A stretch of DNA of 64,000 nucleotides, from the NCBI GenBank assembly GCA_016271365.2, contig JADMNL010000028.1, forward strand, positions 96,999,501 to 97,063,500, written 5' to 3'. This document shows, piece by piece, positions 33,885 to 44,926 of this stretch (position 1 is the first letter of the stretch; every line of letters starts with the position of its first letter). The notes under the pieces were generated by a model. The model searched no databases, was not told the DNA's origin, and saw nothing but the letters and a program-made list of their open reading frames with translations. The translations under genes were made by a program, and so were the position numbers. This DNA comes from Neoceratodus forsteri (lineage: Eukaryota; Chordata; Ceratodontiformes; Ceratodontidae).

Positions 33885-34723
33885 CGCATGGGGAGGCTAC
33901 TGAAGAAAGGAATCACACATTTTCACTTGCTGAGTTCTTCCCTCAAGGTAGCTCTTAAACCAGCCAGAGACCTCATTTGAGAGGCCAAGGGCAGGGAGAC
34001 AGAGTAGCAGAAGGGAGTGGTTAACAGTGTTGAAGGCATTAGTTAGGTCTATGTAAATTGACCCAACTAAGTGACCTCGATCCGGGGCCTTGTGAATGTG
34101 ATCAGTATACTCAAGAAGGGCAGTGGTTGTGCTGTGTGCTTTTCTAAAGCTGTGTTGTTGGGAGATTGAATGTTATATTTGTCTAGGTAATCTGTCAGCT
34201 GGTCCAAGATGATATGCTCAAGGGCTGTAGAGAGGCGGGAAGGATGGAATGGGGAGATAGTCGTGTTACCACTTTTCTGCGCAGGCGTGACAATCGCCGC
34301 TTTCCATTGATAGGGGGATTGCCTAAGGGAGAGAGATAAATTTAGGAATTTGGAAAGAGGTTTAAGGACAACATCAATGGAAAGGTTAAGGAGTTTAAGA
34401 TCTAGGGAGTCACTACTGAACCTGGATTTACCGAGCACCCTTTGAAGGCATCGTTTGGATTCAGTGAGTGTGGTTCTCCTAAAGTAGAAGGGAGACATAC
34501 TGGAAAGGAGGGCAGCTGAGCCAGCTTTGTCCATTTGTCAGGCTTTTCAAAGAAGCTGGGGGAAGGGGGGAGTACGCCACTAAGATCGGTAAAAGCGTCA
34601 TTGAAAGCATTCATTATTTGTTTGTGGTCTTGTGTGTTAACGCCATTCACCACAAGCATTGTAGGGGATGTTTTATTGGCTTTACCCGCAAGGTTTTTGA
34701 TCTTATCCCAGACACTCCAACTA
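33885..34723 (-). pseudogene. Rex1/Babar-like LINE reverse transcriptase fragment (copy B)
   Basis: Minus-strand reverse transcriptase remnant: SVWDKIKNLAGKA, a VLPP..F spacer, SRFSSDSLDLKLLNLSIDVVLKPLSKFLNLSLSL, WKAAIVTPAQKSGNT, DQLTDYLDKYNI, paralleling residues 20-220 of copy A. It lacks the catalytic YADD part, which would lie to the left of 33885 and is replaced by the LTR fragment. Several frameshifts. Confidence 0.7.
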
Positions 34724-35335
34724 TTTATTTATTTATTTAATTTTGGTGTCCGGGTGAGCCCACTGAGACCATGACAGTCCCTTTTCCAGGGGCAACCCAG
34801 AGTTAATTATACATACAGTGGTGGTGCATTTACAAGCAGTAATATAATAAACAGAGACATTTCTGTAAGTTTCCATTTCACTTCACAACATTTTCCTAAT
34901 GGTGATTATTTACAAACCAAAGACTACAGTCATCTTTTGACAATTATTAATCCACGTAAGTCAGTTACGGAACAAATAAAACATAACACACATAGTTTAC
35001 ATCAAGTGCTGCACGGCGACTAAGCAGTGGGGGGCATCAGTGATAGCAGGTACACTGGTTGAGCTCTAAAAGGTGCACCTTGAGCCCCTTTTTTAATCCC
35101 CCAAGGGAGGAGCAATCCTGTAGACTTTCAGGGAGTGCATTCCAGAGGGGTGGGATGCTAGCTGGATATGAACTTTGCCCTAAGGAAGATCTGACTTCGG
35201 GTACATTGAGGAGGTTGCGGCTTGAGGGTCTGAGGGCCCTTCTAATCGGTTTATCAGATAGTAAACCAGCCACACTAAGGGGGAGCATTTTCCTGCCTTA
35301 GCTTGAAGGCTAGACATAGCGATGGGTACTGTAAT
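34724..35335 (-). mobile_element. Nested 3' end of a Rex1/Babar-like LINE
   Basis: Starts with the tail ttatttatttatttaatttt (34723 on), then a 3' UTR, and the C-terminal ORF2 piece at 35037-35288 with PPLWNALPESLQDCSSLGGLKKGLKVHLL. 5'-truncated near 35335. It sits between the reverse transcriptase (to 34723) and the endonuclease part (from about 36670) of copy B. Confidence 0.7.
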
Positions 35336-36670
35336 CTCCCTGCTAGTGACGGCCATGAGAGGGCATGTAGCACCTGACAGTGATGTTCACGGGGTGGAGC
35401 TCCTGATGTGAATCTGCCAACTCACATTGTGGTGTAGAGCACAGAAAAGTACTGGAGAAGAACTGCTGGGAACTGTTCAGTGGGGTTCTGCAGATCACAG
35501 ATAAAAGAGTAGACTAACACTGGAAGTCAGGTTGATTCTCTCAAGGTATTAGTATGCCTCTCCCGTTAACAGTATTGTTATCCATTGTAAGTGCAGTCCT
35601 TATGAGGGCATGAACAGCAGTTTTTTTGGTGGGTCATGATGCTTATTGCTTGGCCCTCTAGGAATACCTAGTTGTTGGTTAATGAGGTGAGAAAAAAACA
35701 CAACAGGGAACTGTGCATACTACCATCACTGTGCAGAATGGTGGTGATCCACTCATTGTTTACTGTGCGAGCAGAAGTCAAACACTGAGAATGTGAACTG
35801 GAGAGTGATTTGGGAGGCATTTTTAACAGTGCTAGCTGATGATGTGTATCAGAATAGGTGTGCACAACTCTCTGAGGTACAAGATTACAATCTGAGATGT
35901 GATAAATCTCTTCATGAGACCGCAAGTTCATATGCGGCCCCAGGCAGTACTAAGGACAGGGTATGGATTGTTGGGGCGTTCAACAGAAGGCAGGCTAGGT
36001 GCAGGGGGTTCACATGGAAAAAGAAAACCTTATTTGTGGATTAACAAGAGAGCATGAGCTTTGGAACTGAACAAGACTGATACTTTGCTGTGCAACCCTA
36101 AGCAAGTCACTAAACTTCCTTGTGCGCCCAGGCCACACCTGTAAACAGGCTTTCATCTTAGTCCTGCTTAACAGAAAAACAAAATTCAGTGAATCATATA
36201 ACCACTAGATCATCAGGTATTTGAAGTGTTGTACTGTAATGCAGTTTGCCAAAGAAAAAGTCAGCTGGATTGCAAAATGTTTTCTGCAAGCTAAAGTAGA
36301 CAAAATGAACAAAATCATAGCCTAACATGTGCACTGATCAAAATAATCCACAAGGTAATACATGCTGTTGATCATTCTGGTACAGCAATTCAAAACAAAA
36401 AGTGAAAGAAGAACTAGTTAGCACTATAGAAATATATGTGGATCTCTGTCTCTGACTCCGATGATGTCATCATGACTCATCAATTAACACACTTGGCAGA
36501 CATCTTAGGGAGAAGCCAATGCTGTTTTTTGAATGTGAAAGGCTGATGTTTACATTTTTCAAAAGCTATGAAACTGCATTTATGTTATTTACATAAATGC
36601 AATTTTAGCATAAATGTAAACAGCAGCCTTTACTTTACCTCGCAATGAAGCTAAATTTTGGAGTTTGCAG
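35336..36670. other. Unassigned, with MIR-like fragment
   Basis: No ORF of quality. About 36055-36175 resembles a MIR/CORE-SINE (gcaaccctaagcaagtcact followed by aaacttccttgtgc). The remainder is AT-rich spacer. Confidence 0.4.
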
Positions 36671-37180
36671 TTTTAAAAAACTGCTTATTTAGTTACCCTT
36701 TAAGTAAGGCAGCAGTGATCCAAGGGTTAGTAGAACCTTTTATCTTAATTTTATGGGGTGGGGCAAACAAATCACATGCTTTTTTGAACTGGGTGACAAA
36801 GCGTTCAGTGCTTGGTCTACACTATTGGATGTGTTTAAGGGGAACCAGTCACACTGTGTGAGGTAGGCTCGGATGTTTTCAAGTTTACCTTTTTTAAGGA
36901 CACTTTGAAAAACAGTTCTAGCCGGAGGTTCGGGGGCCTTATTTGTCCAGTGACACATAACTGAGGAATGGTCACTCACTGAGTCAGGAAAAACTAAGGT
37001 GCTGGCAATTTTGTTTTAGGGTGGCTGGTGAGAATCAGATCCAGGAGGGAGCTGTTGCCAGTCCTAAGATTGATTCTCGTAGGTGTGGTGACCATGTGGC
37101 TGACATCGAGGGCTGCGACGGTGTCTTTGTATGGGTCAGCTTCAGGGGCAAGTCAATTGATGTCGACAGGACAACAGGCG
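36671..37180 (-). pseudogene. LINE endonuclease fragment (copy B)
   Basis: Minus-strand SDHSSVMCHWTNKAPEPPARTV (about 36915-36980) matches the SDH block of copy A, with LENIRAYLTQ and ALNALSPSSKKHV downstream. The 37020-37160 stretch reads as the preceding endonuclease part in other frames. Confidence 0.65.
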
Positions 37181-37371
37181 TACAAAAACAGATAAGAATA
37201 CTAAGAAAAACCTGGTTCCCGCCATACAGTAAGGAACATTCCTTGTATTATTTCAAATGAGAAAAACAAGTGTTAAGGCAGACACAAAATGTGGAAAGAA
37301 GGGTGTCATGCAAGTCAGGAGATAAGGAGCAATCTAACATAGAATAAAAAGAATAGGTCACAATTTTCACC

Positions 37372-37600
37372 ACTATTTATTTATTTATTTAGCTTTTGTT
37401 AACCAGGTAAGTACACTAGACAAACACATGCCTATTTTCAGGTACGACCCAGGAGAGTACAGGAAATCAAAGAACATACAGAGTACAATTTGAAGCAAGT
37501 AGGGCAGATACACAGATGTCAGGAGAAGCATAACATACATAGTAAGATATATCAGGTTACGACAGAAATCATAGTCAATGTGCTAAGGTACAGAGTCACT
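37372..37600 (-). mobile_element. LINE 3' UTR fragment
   Basis: Opens with tatttatttatttatttag and continues ttgttaaccaggtaagtaca, matching the other Rex1/Babar-like 3' ends. The upstream limit is uncertain and no coding part is visible. Confidence 0.5.
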
Positions 37601-38330
37601 GACACAACGTCACCAGCAATATATATACAGATGTATACAAAATTTACACATTTGCAAGATACATGGAATGAATTCACTCAAGTATACTGTGCAGAAGACC
37701 AGGCTAATCGGGGAGGGTTAAGACAGTCACATACTGACGAGAGCTTCAAGTGGTTCCACAGGGAGTTGCTTTAACTTATAAATCACTCAAGTTAGCTACA
37801 GTGAAATACAGTATAATCAGTTTTAAGTATTTTTCTTTTCATTTCAAAAGTTAAATGAAGCTACTTGCTCTCTCTGGATGTGAAATGGAATGCAAAGCTT
37901 AGATGGTTCCTGCACGTGAGGCCACTGTATACAGGAGAAGAGATACAGTGGCTGTTTGTGCTGATTGGTTACTGCCACATACATAATTTATAATAAGTGT
38001 ACATGGTGAATAAAGAAAACAACTATCACTACCACATGTGTTTATAGCAGCCAGCAGAGACTTGCTAGGCTGAAGCTGTAACAGAACATGAGAAACAAAG
38101 TCTTCATGAAAACCCGAGTCCCTGTCTACAGCCAGCCAGTAGATCAATGCACAACCCTAAGCAACTCACTTGACCTCCCTGTGCTACAGTTCCTTTCAAG
38201 TGTCAAATGAGGTATATAACTAGAACCTCACCTGCAACCTAGATGTTGCATCTCTCATGGGTTATTTTTGGTAAATAACATGTAAAAACAAGCATTTGTC
38301 AATGCCAAATGTTGCTTGCTTCTATGTGCT
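37601..38330. other. Unassigned, with MIR-like fragment
   Basis: A MIR-like stretch at about 38130-38225 (caaccctaagcaactcactt then gacctccctgtgctaca). Otherwise no recognisable content. Confidence 0.4.
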
Positions 38331-39910
38331 GTTTAGGTATTTGGAAGTCATTGGAGTGCAAATATTGAAAATTTGCGAACTTATGAGCGATGAGAACTAC
38401 AAGAATTCATTGTGAAACAGTCATTTTAGAATTTTTTCATCAAATTTTCAACATAGCCATTTTAAGACCTCTGCTCATGAACAGTGTCACTGTGATTTTG
38501 TTAAGTGTCCCATACATTGAGTTTGTACACCGACACGCGCCATTGTGCGCTATATGGGCGGAAACACGTTTTGGGCAGGATGAAAATGACAGCTGTACTG
38601 CTCATAAGGAGGTGTGGTAAAATGGCAATGTTGAAAATCTGGAGGAAAATATTGAAAATTTCTAGAATCCTACGAGCTCATGTAGGAACTGCAACGATTA
38701 CTGTGAAAACGCCTTTCATTTTAGAATTTTTCACCAAATTTCAACATAGCCATTTTAAGACCTCTGCTCATGAACAGTGTCACTGTGATTTTCTTAATTT
38801 GTCCCGCAGCATTGATTTCAAGATAATCGATCGCGCCATTCTGGCGCTACATGGGCGGAAACACATTTTGGGTGAGATGTGAAAATAATAGCTGTACTGC
38901 TCATAAGAAGGTGTGGTAAAATGGCAATATTGAAAATCTGGAGTGAAAATATTGAAATTTCGTGAACTTACGAGCCTGCATAGAACTGCACAACGCACAC
39001 AGAAAACAGTTTGTTGATTTTGTCATCATGAATAATGGATTACGATGATGTCACCACGGTATTCAGGCCTGAAGGGTGATTTCGTATCACCGCGCAGTCA
39101 CTGCGCAGAAATAACCTTTGGGCCTGAATAACGCCATGACAGTGACATCATTCATGAGGAGGGGTCCCAAAACCCTATGTTGAAAATTTGGTGCAAAAAT
39201 TCCCAAAATGCCTGAGATATGCAGCAAAGTTGAACCCCTCTATCTAGGCTATTATACAGCCACCGGCATTTCTCAGTTCATGGGTCGGCTTTTGAAGAGT
39301 GCAGACGTGTTCCCGTCCACCCAGACGCCGCACTGGAGTCCCAAGGTAAGTATGGGGGTGAGGGGGGCGGGGAGGCTGAAGGTGGGTGGGTGCAGGTTGT
39401 GGGAGGGGGTCGGAGACACTCCGCTGGGACCGCTTTTTGTTTTTCAGGTTAAAAAAAAGACGCTGGGACCGTTTGCCACGCTGGGGTGGGCTCCCAGCAT
39501 GGCACAAGGACATTGAGGCGTTCAGCCGGCGGGGATTGGGCACCCGTCAGCCAAGGACTCATTGCCACGCTGGGGTGGGCTCCCAGCGTGGCACCTACAA
39601 CTGGGGGAGACGCAGCTCAGCCGAGGGGATTGGGCACCCGTCACGGGCCAGTAGGTGCGGGGTGCGCATGCCTGAGTGTGGGGGAGCTACGCTTGCTTCT
39701 TATCTCTGCTCACTGAAGCATAGCTCCCCCTTTCAACTGTATGCCACTGCATTTTAGAGCATGTCATAGACAGCTCCAAAATGCATTGGCTTACAGGGGC
39801 CGCACCTGCCAGCTCACTGACTGAATTGGAGGAGGAGGTGACACACCTCTGAAATCTCCGATGATGGCACTATGTTTCTTGCACATGTGTGCAAGCAACA
39901 TAAAAATGAT
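38330..39910 (+). repeat. Dispersed repeat family R, copy 2
   Basis: Longer copy of the family at 11585-12870. The left part carries about 2.3 tandem units of about 296 bp (cctctgctca at 38468 and 38761; agctgtactg at 38591 and 38890). The centre has a large imperfect inverted repeat (39042-39075 with 39116-39150). The right part has G-rich sequence with a repeated phrase (cacgctggggtgggctccca at about 39478 and 39567) and ends at atgtttcttgcacatgtgtg (about 39870). No transposase or reverse transcriptase; class unknown. Confidence 0.65.
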
Positions 39911-39969
39911 TTAAAATATTCTCACATTGGCTGGTCCAAAATGCAGATCTCAGAATTATTTTTTATAGC

Positions 39970-40500
39970 AACACTGAATCTGACAGCAGATGAGTATCAC
40001 TTGGCCCACCCAGTCTGCCCATTTCCCCCCTGCCAATACTGTCAGTACTGCAGACACTACTTGATCTCATACTGCCCCCCCACTTCACATTAAGATTCCC
40101 TGTGCCTATCCCATGCATGTTGGAAGTCCACCACTGTTTTCATCCTCCCCACCTCCACTGGAAGACAGCTCTGTGCATCCAGCACTCCAAGTGAAGTAGT
40201 ACTTCCTCATAGATCTCTTGATCTTACCCCCCCTTCCAGTCTCATTGCATATCTTTTTGTTCTTGTGCATCTTTTTCTCTGAAAAATACTCCCCTCCTAT
40301 ACCATATGCATCCCATGAGGTATTTATAGGTCTCTGTCATATCCACCCTCACTTGTCTCTCTTCCAGGGTTTTGAGATCCTTCAGTCTGTCCTCATAGGA
40401 CTTCTGATGCAGACTCTGCACCATTTTAGTTGCCCTCTTCTGCACTGCCTCCACTCTGTCTATGTCCTTTCGCAGATGTGGTCTCCAGAATTAGACACAG
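39970..40500 (-). mobile_element. CR1 3' end fragment
   Basis: Minus-strand CR1 C-terminal domain and 3' UTR. The frame 40242-40454 reads VQKRATKMVQSLHQKSYEDRLKDLKTLEERQVRVDMTETYKYLMG. On minus, about 40060-39975 reads gggcagactgggtgggccaa and atctgctgtcag, the usual CR1 3' UTR phrase. Confidence 0.7.
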
Positions 40501-40507
40501 TAAACCA

Positions 40508-40895
40508 GGTGGGGTCTCTCCAGTAATCTATACAGTGGCATAGTACCCTAGGTAGGGTCTCATCAGCGATCTGTACAGTGGCATAGTACTCCAGGTGGGG
40601 TCTCTCCAGTAATCTATACAGTGACACCGTACCCTAGGTGGGGTCTCTCCAGTAATCTATATAGTGGCACAGTACCCTAGGTGGGGTCTCATCAGTGATC
40701 TGTACAGTGGCATAGTACTCCAGGTGGGGTCTCTCCAGCAATCTATACAGTGGCTCAGTACCCTAGGTGGGGTCTCTCCAGTAATATATACAGTGGCACA
40801 GTACCCTAGGTGGGGTGTCTCATCAGCGATCTATACAGTGGCATAGTACTCCAGATGGAGTCTCACCAGTGATCTATACAGTGGCATATTTAAGT
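40508..40895 (-). repeat. Nine-unit 43-bp tandem array
   Basis: Nine units of 43 bp (one of 45 bp). Type I units contain ctctccagtaatctat and end ccctag; type II units contain ctcatcagcgatctgt and end ctccag. Order is I, II, I, I, II, I, I, II, then a degenerate II-like unit. The unit is the CR1 minus-strand sequence for the LLERPHLEYY area, expanded in place. Confidence 0.9.
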
Positions 40896-43730
40896 ATTTC
40901 AAAAGTTTTATTTTATTTTATTTATTTTTTTATTTATTTAAGTTTTAGAAGTAACCTTTGAGCCAAGGCTCCACATCAAGGACAGATAACAGATATAATT
41001 ACATACAGTGATGGTTCAGAACAAAAAGACATTGGTGTACAATAAGCATAGTTACAATCCAGGAATCTTTATGCTTACTAATAGTAGAGACCTAGCAGAA
41101 TGGCTGGGAGTAATAAGGTTTACAGAGGTGCGGAAAAGGTGTAGAGAGGGCCCCTGAGGGCTGCAAGCTCAAGAACAAAAGCTAAGATCAGACGATGGTG
41201 TAGTCCCCACCAAGTGGGCAGAAAGCAGCCCCTGGCCATGAACCAGAGGCTTTGTCAAGATGCCTGAGGAGGGTAGGCGGGGGCTGGGGCAGCAGGAAGT
41301 GTGAGACGAGGGGTGGGTTGGAGGGAGGGAGCGCAGAGGTAGGCAGGTAATAAGTCAGGGAGAGGGACATGGCTGTGCAGTGGGCTGTGGTAAATCCCTG
41401 GTTATAAGGTGGTGGCGTCTCAGTCCCCAGAAAAAGAGTCACACACACAGTGTGGGAGGTTAGGTAATGCTTGAGGTTGGATTTAAAGCTAAGGAGGCTG
41501 GTGGAATTACAAATGTCCTCAGGAATCTCATTTAGCCATAGTGGGGCTCTGTAGGAGAACACACGCTGGCTGAGTACTCTACACGGAATGGGACCACCAG
41601 TGTGTCCGCTGTCCTTCCTCTGGTGCTGTACTCAGAGCCAGACAGTGTGAAGATGTCAGGTACGCATGGGGATGTCTTCCCTAACAGTGCTTTTTTGCCT
41701 AGGAGGCAGGTTTGGAGATTGATCCTGCACCCTAGAGGCTGGAGGTTGGCTTACTCATATAGTGAGCAAGTATGGGTTTGTCGATCCACATTCAGGATGA
41801 GCCTGCAAGCCTTGCTGAGTGCAGTATGTACTGTCTTGAGTACTGTATCCATGGCTGCACCATATACTACCAGGCCATAGTCAATGGTTGATGGGATGGA
41901 GCTTGAAACTGAGAGGTGGAGGGCTGATGGAGTGAGGTATTTCCTATGCCTGTAAAGCTCTCCCAGCTTGGCATTCACTGCCTTGACTGTCAGGTCAACA
42001 TGCTGGCCGAAGGATAGGGTGTTGTCCAGAGTGACCCCCAGGTACTTAAAGGAGTGTACCTGTTCCAGGGGGGCTGAGTCTTTTTTGGAGATTGCAGTGG
42101 AGGGGAACCTTTTCTTGAGTTGGGTACTGGATCGGAGCATGATGTTGGTCTTTTTGTAGTTGAGCAGAAGTTTGTGCTTACAGAACCAGTCCTCTGCTTT
42201 GCTGAACGAGTGCTGAAGTGCAGATTGGAGAGACTCAATTCATGTGTTGCTGTTGAGGATGACCCCACCAACTGCATAAAGAATTATTTTGGAGTCACTG
42301 GCTTTTGGGTGATTATTTAAAAATAAGCTGAAGAGGAGCAGTCCCAGGATAGACCCCCGGTGGACACCCAGCGAGACTTTCCTGGGCCCTGAGACTGTTT
42401 GACCTATCTTTACCTGCTGAGATCTGTGAGACAGGTAGTTCTGGAACCATCTCGTTGCATTGGCAGCCAATCCAAGATTCCATAGCTGAGCCAATAGGAA
42501 GGTGTGGTTTACAGTGTCGAATTCTTTCCTAAATTCGATGAACACTGGCCTGACCAATTTACCTTGATCCATAGCACGATGCACGTAGTCAGTGTATTCC
42601 ACCAGAGCAGTGGTAGGGCTGTGTCCTTACCTAAAACCATGTTGATGGGGGCATTGAAGATGATATTTGTTTAGGTATTCAGTGAGTTGATCAGCAACAA
42701 TCTTCTCTAGGGCCTTGGATAGGGGGGGAGAGGATTGAGATCAGTCTGTAGTTTTAAACACTGGTTCTCTCGCCACTTTTGTGTACCAGAGTGACCAGTG
42801 CTTGCTTCCAGACTGCTAAAAATGTTGCCAAGTTCAGAGATTTGTTCAAAAGTTTAGTAATGGATACGATGAGCGCATCAAGAGTGTGAGATACCAGCTT
42901 CATGTCTACTCCGTCACTCCTCATTCTGGTCTTGCCAAGCACTTTTTTATGTAGAATGCTGCTTCCTTGACAGTTACTTTCTTGAGGTAAAAGTCGGGGT
43001 GAGAGTTTTTGACTGAGTTGTGATCGGAGGGTTCTTTGGTGGGGTGTAGGTAGTCAGGAGGGGGAAGACAATGCTTAGATCAGTGAAGGCAGAGTTGAAG
43101 GATTCCATGATGAGGAGTGGGCCCGAGGTTGGGGAGCCACTAATGTTGAGTAATTGGGGGTGCTTCTTTTCATCCTTTCCTAGGAGACTTTTCATATTCT
43201 CCCAGAACCTTTTACTGTCACCCCAGCTTCTATCCAGAAGTTCCTTGTTGTGGTCAGTTTTGACCTTCCGCATTAGTTGCGTGCAGTGGTTTCTAGCAGT
43301 CCTGTACAACTGGAAGTCATGATCATGTCCAGTGACCCTGGCGTTTGACCAAAGGTTGTCTCTTTCCTTCAACTTGGCAAGGAGCTCGCCTGTGATCCAA
43401 CCGTTGATAGTCCTGCAATCTTTTCTCCTTTTTACCAGTGCGAAGAGGTCGCAAATGTTGTTGATGCTATCAGTGAAGTATTTTAGGGCCAGGTCCAGGT
43501 CCGATATAAGGTCAATGGGTGACCAGTCATGGAGAGAGAGGGCAGTTTTACCAGACAAGACATACTGATCTGGTAGCAGCTCATTTCTATGGGGGTTCTC
43601 AGATTTACAGTCCTTGCTTACAAAACAGAGAATTGCCTTGATTGGTGTAGTATTTGGACATTCAAAAGCAGAGCACATGTCAACACTCAGTTTTGTGCTG
43701 TTGTTCTCATGCATTTAATAGACAGTATTT
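40896..43730 (-). mobile_element. Rex1/Babar-like LINE, copy C
   Basis: Minus-strand LINE from a tttatttttttatttattta tail (40915-40940) and the 3' UTR phrase cctttgagccaaggctccac (40953) through the C-terminal, reverse transcriptase and linker domains. The 5' truncation near 43730 removes most of the endonuclease. This is the last large element before the SOX gene. Confidence 0.75.
41188..43714 (-). pseudogene. LINE reverse transcriptase, copy C, broken
   Basis: Frames at 42974-43714 (N-terminal linker with WGDSKRFWENMKSLLGK), 42754-42942 (KTRMRSDGVDMKLVS, WKQALVTLVHKSGE), 42240-42602 (VRPVFIEFRKEFDTVNH, LGVHRGSILGLLLFSLFLN), 41751-42140 (SFKYLGVTLDNTLSFGQHV, DYGLVVYGAA) and 41188-41562 (APLWLNEIPEDI). 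The catalytic YADD has become YAVG (LYAVGGVI), so this copy is dead. Frameshifts separate each piece. Confidence 0.75.
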
Positions 43731-44010
43731 AAATTGAGCATGTCTCAGAACTTGCTCATCTGACTGTGTCAATGGCTAGCTGGTTTTGCTCCTTACTGTT
43801 ACTGCATTTAGAGGGCTTTACCCTGAACAAAAAAGTTATTTTATATTTAAAAAAAGGGTGACTGATTAAATGCCTGGCTTCCTTTGAAAAAACATAGTAG
43901 TTGTTATTATATTCGGTGCTGGCAAGCTAAAATGATTTTGCACAGAATATTTCCCTAAGTTATTCTACGAAAGAGCAGTACTCAGGCTATGAATTAGTAC
44001 TGTGCAAAAT
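43731..44010. other. Unassigned spacer upstream of SOX promoter
   Basis: AT-rich, no repeat recognised. Confidence 0.35.
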
Positions 44011-44013
44011 GAC

Positions 44014-44048
<35 letters not shown>

Positions 44049-44058
44049 CAGAGGAAGA
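44011..44058 (+). repeat. (GA)n/(GACA)n microsatellite
   Basis: Run of gacagagagagagagagaga followed by four cagaga units, about 50-90 bp upstream of the first CCAAT-like site of the putative promoter. Confidence 0.9.
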
Positions 44059-44099
44059 GGCAGGTTTACATTCTTAGAAACAAGCCATGCTTTGGGAAA

Positions 44100-44220
44100 C
44101 TCTATTGGGTGAAGCAAATGTTTTATTCCTGCCCCGCAGCCAATGTGATCTGCAGGTGGGAGGGATCTCCCATTGACAGAGCAGGCAGAGCTGTTTACAC
44201 TTCAAGGCTTTATAAACCAG
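44100..44220 (+). promoter_or_regulatory. Putative SOX promoter: CCAAT and TATA boxes
   Basis: Inverted CCAAT (ATTGG, 44104-44108), CCAAT at 44140-44144, and TATAAA at 44211-44216 in ggctttataaaccag. CCAAT-to-TATA spacing of about 70 bp is typical, so transcription would start near 44240. Downstream, agacgtcagt at 44332 resembles a half CRE. The order is convincing, but no direct evidence of use. Confidence 0.55.
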
Positions 44221-44239
44221 ACCCATAGACGGGGAAAGC

Positions 44240-44926
44240 AGAGAGGGGGGAAGGCAAAGAGTGAAGAGTGCGTCTGGGTAGGAAAGACAGGCAGAAAAAA
44301 AAAGTGCACTGGACTGGAGGCACAGAGCAAGAGACGTCAGTCAGTGAGGTGGAAACTAGGAGAGAACACTGAACACAGCAATAAGGTCCGGAAGAAAGAG
44401 ACAAATGTTGTGAGCTGATGAGTGGAATGCACTGCAGTCCAGGAGGGGAGTCAATGAAGAGTTCCTTGGCAATTCCTGTGACAACAGACTGGTAAGAGAA
44501 AAAAAAAAGCAGTTAAGATAATTTGCAAATACAGATCATCAGCTACACACTGAAACCTTTCGATGTATAGTACTTATTCCTCATGAAGAAAGCAGGAATT
44601 GCTGCAACTGCACTGTAGGAGGAAAATGCCACAGTGGTTCATGGAAATCAGCAGCCACAGCTTATGTAAGTGCTACACTTGATTGATTTGGAAGCACGCA
44701 GCCTCATGAAGTGCATAGCTTCTGCACCTGATTTAAATGCAGTGTAAAGCACAGGCATTTTGCAAGTTTGACTACCATGGCCATAGGTCAGAACTTAACT
44801 GCACAACAGGAGGGAAAAAAATTTTAAGAGAGGGAAAAAATATTCAGCTACAATACTTGGGACACTAAAGCAGCTGAGCTAAATTCTCTTGAAAAATGAA
44901 AATAATCTAAGGTATGATCTAGCATC
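44240..44926 (+). other. Putative 5' UTR of the SOX gene
   Basis: No coding frame of note. More than ten upstream ATGs lie between the TATA-predicted start and the SOX ATG. A good splice donor, CTG|GTAAGA, sits at 44491/44492; no strong acceptor is obvious before 44927. Confidence 0.4.

Noticed and set aside
40508..40895. CRISPR-like regular repeats
   Set aside because: Units are contiguous with no spacers and derive from LINE coding sequence in a vertebrate genome.
44173..44418. 81-codon ORF just upstream of SOX
   Set aside because: Overlaps the TATA box and is Lys/Arg low-complexity from GA-rich DNA; more likely 5' UTR.
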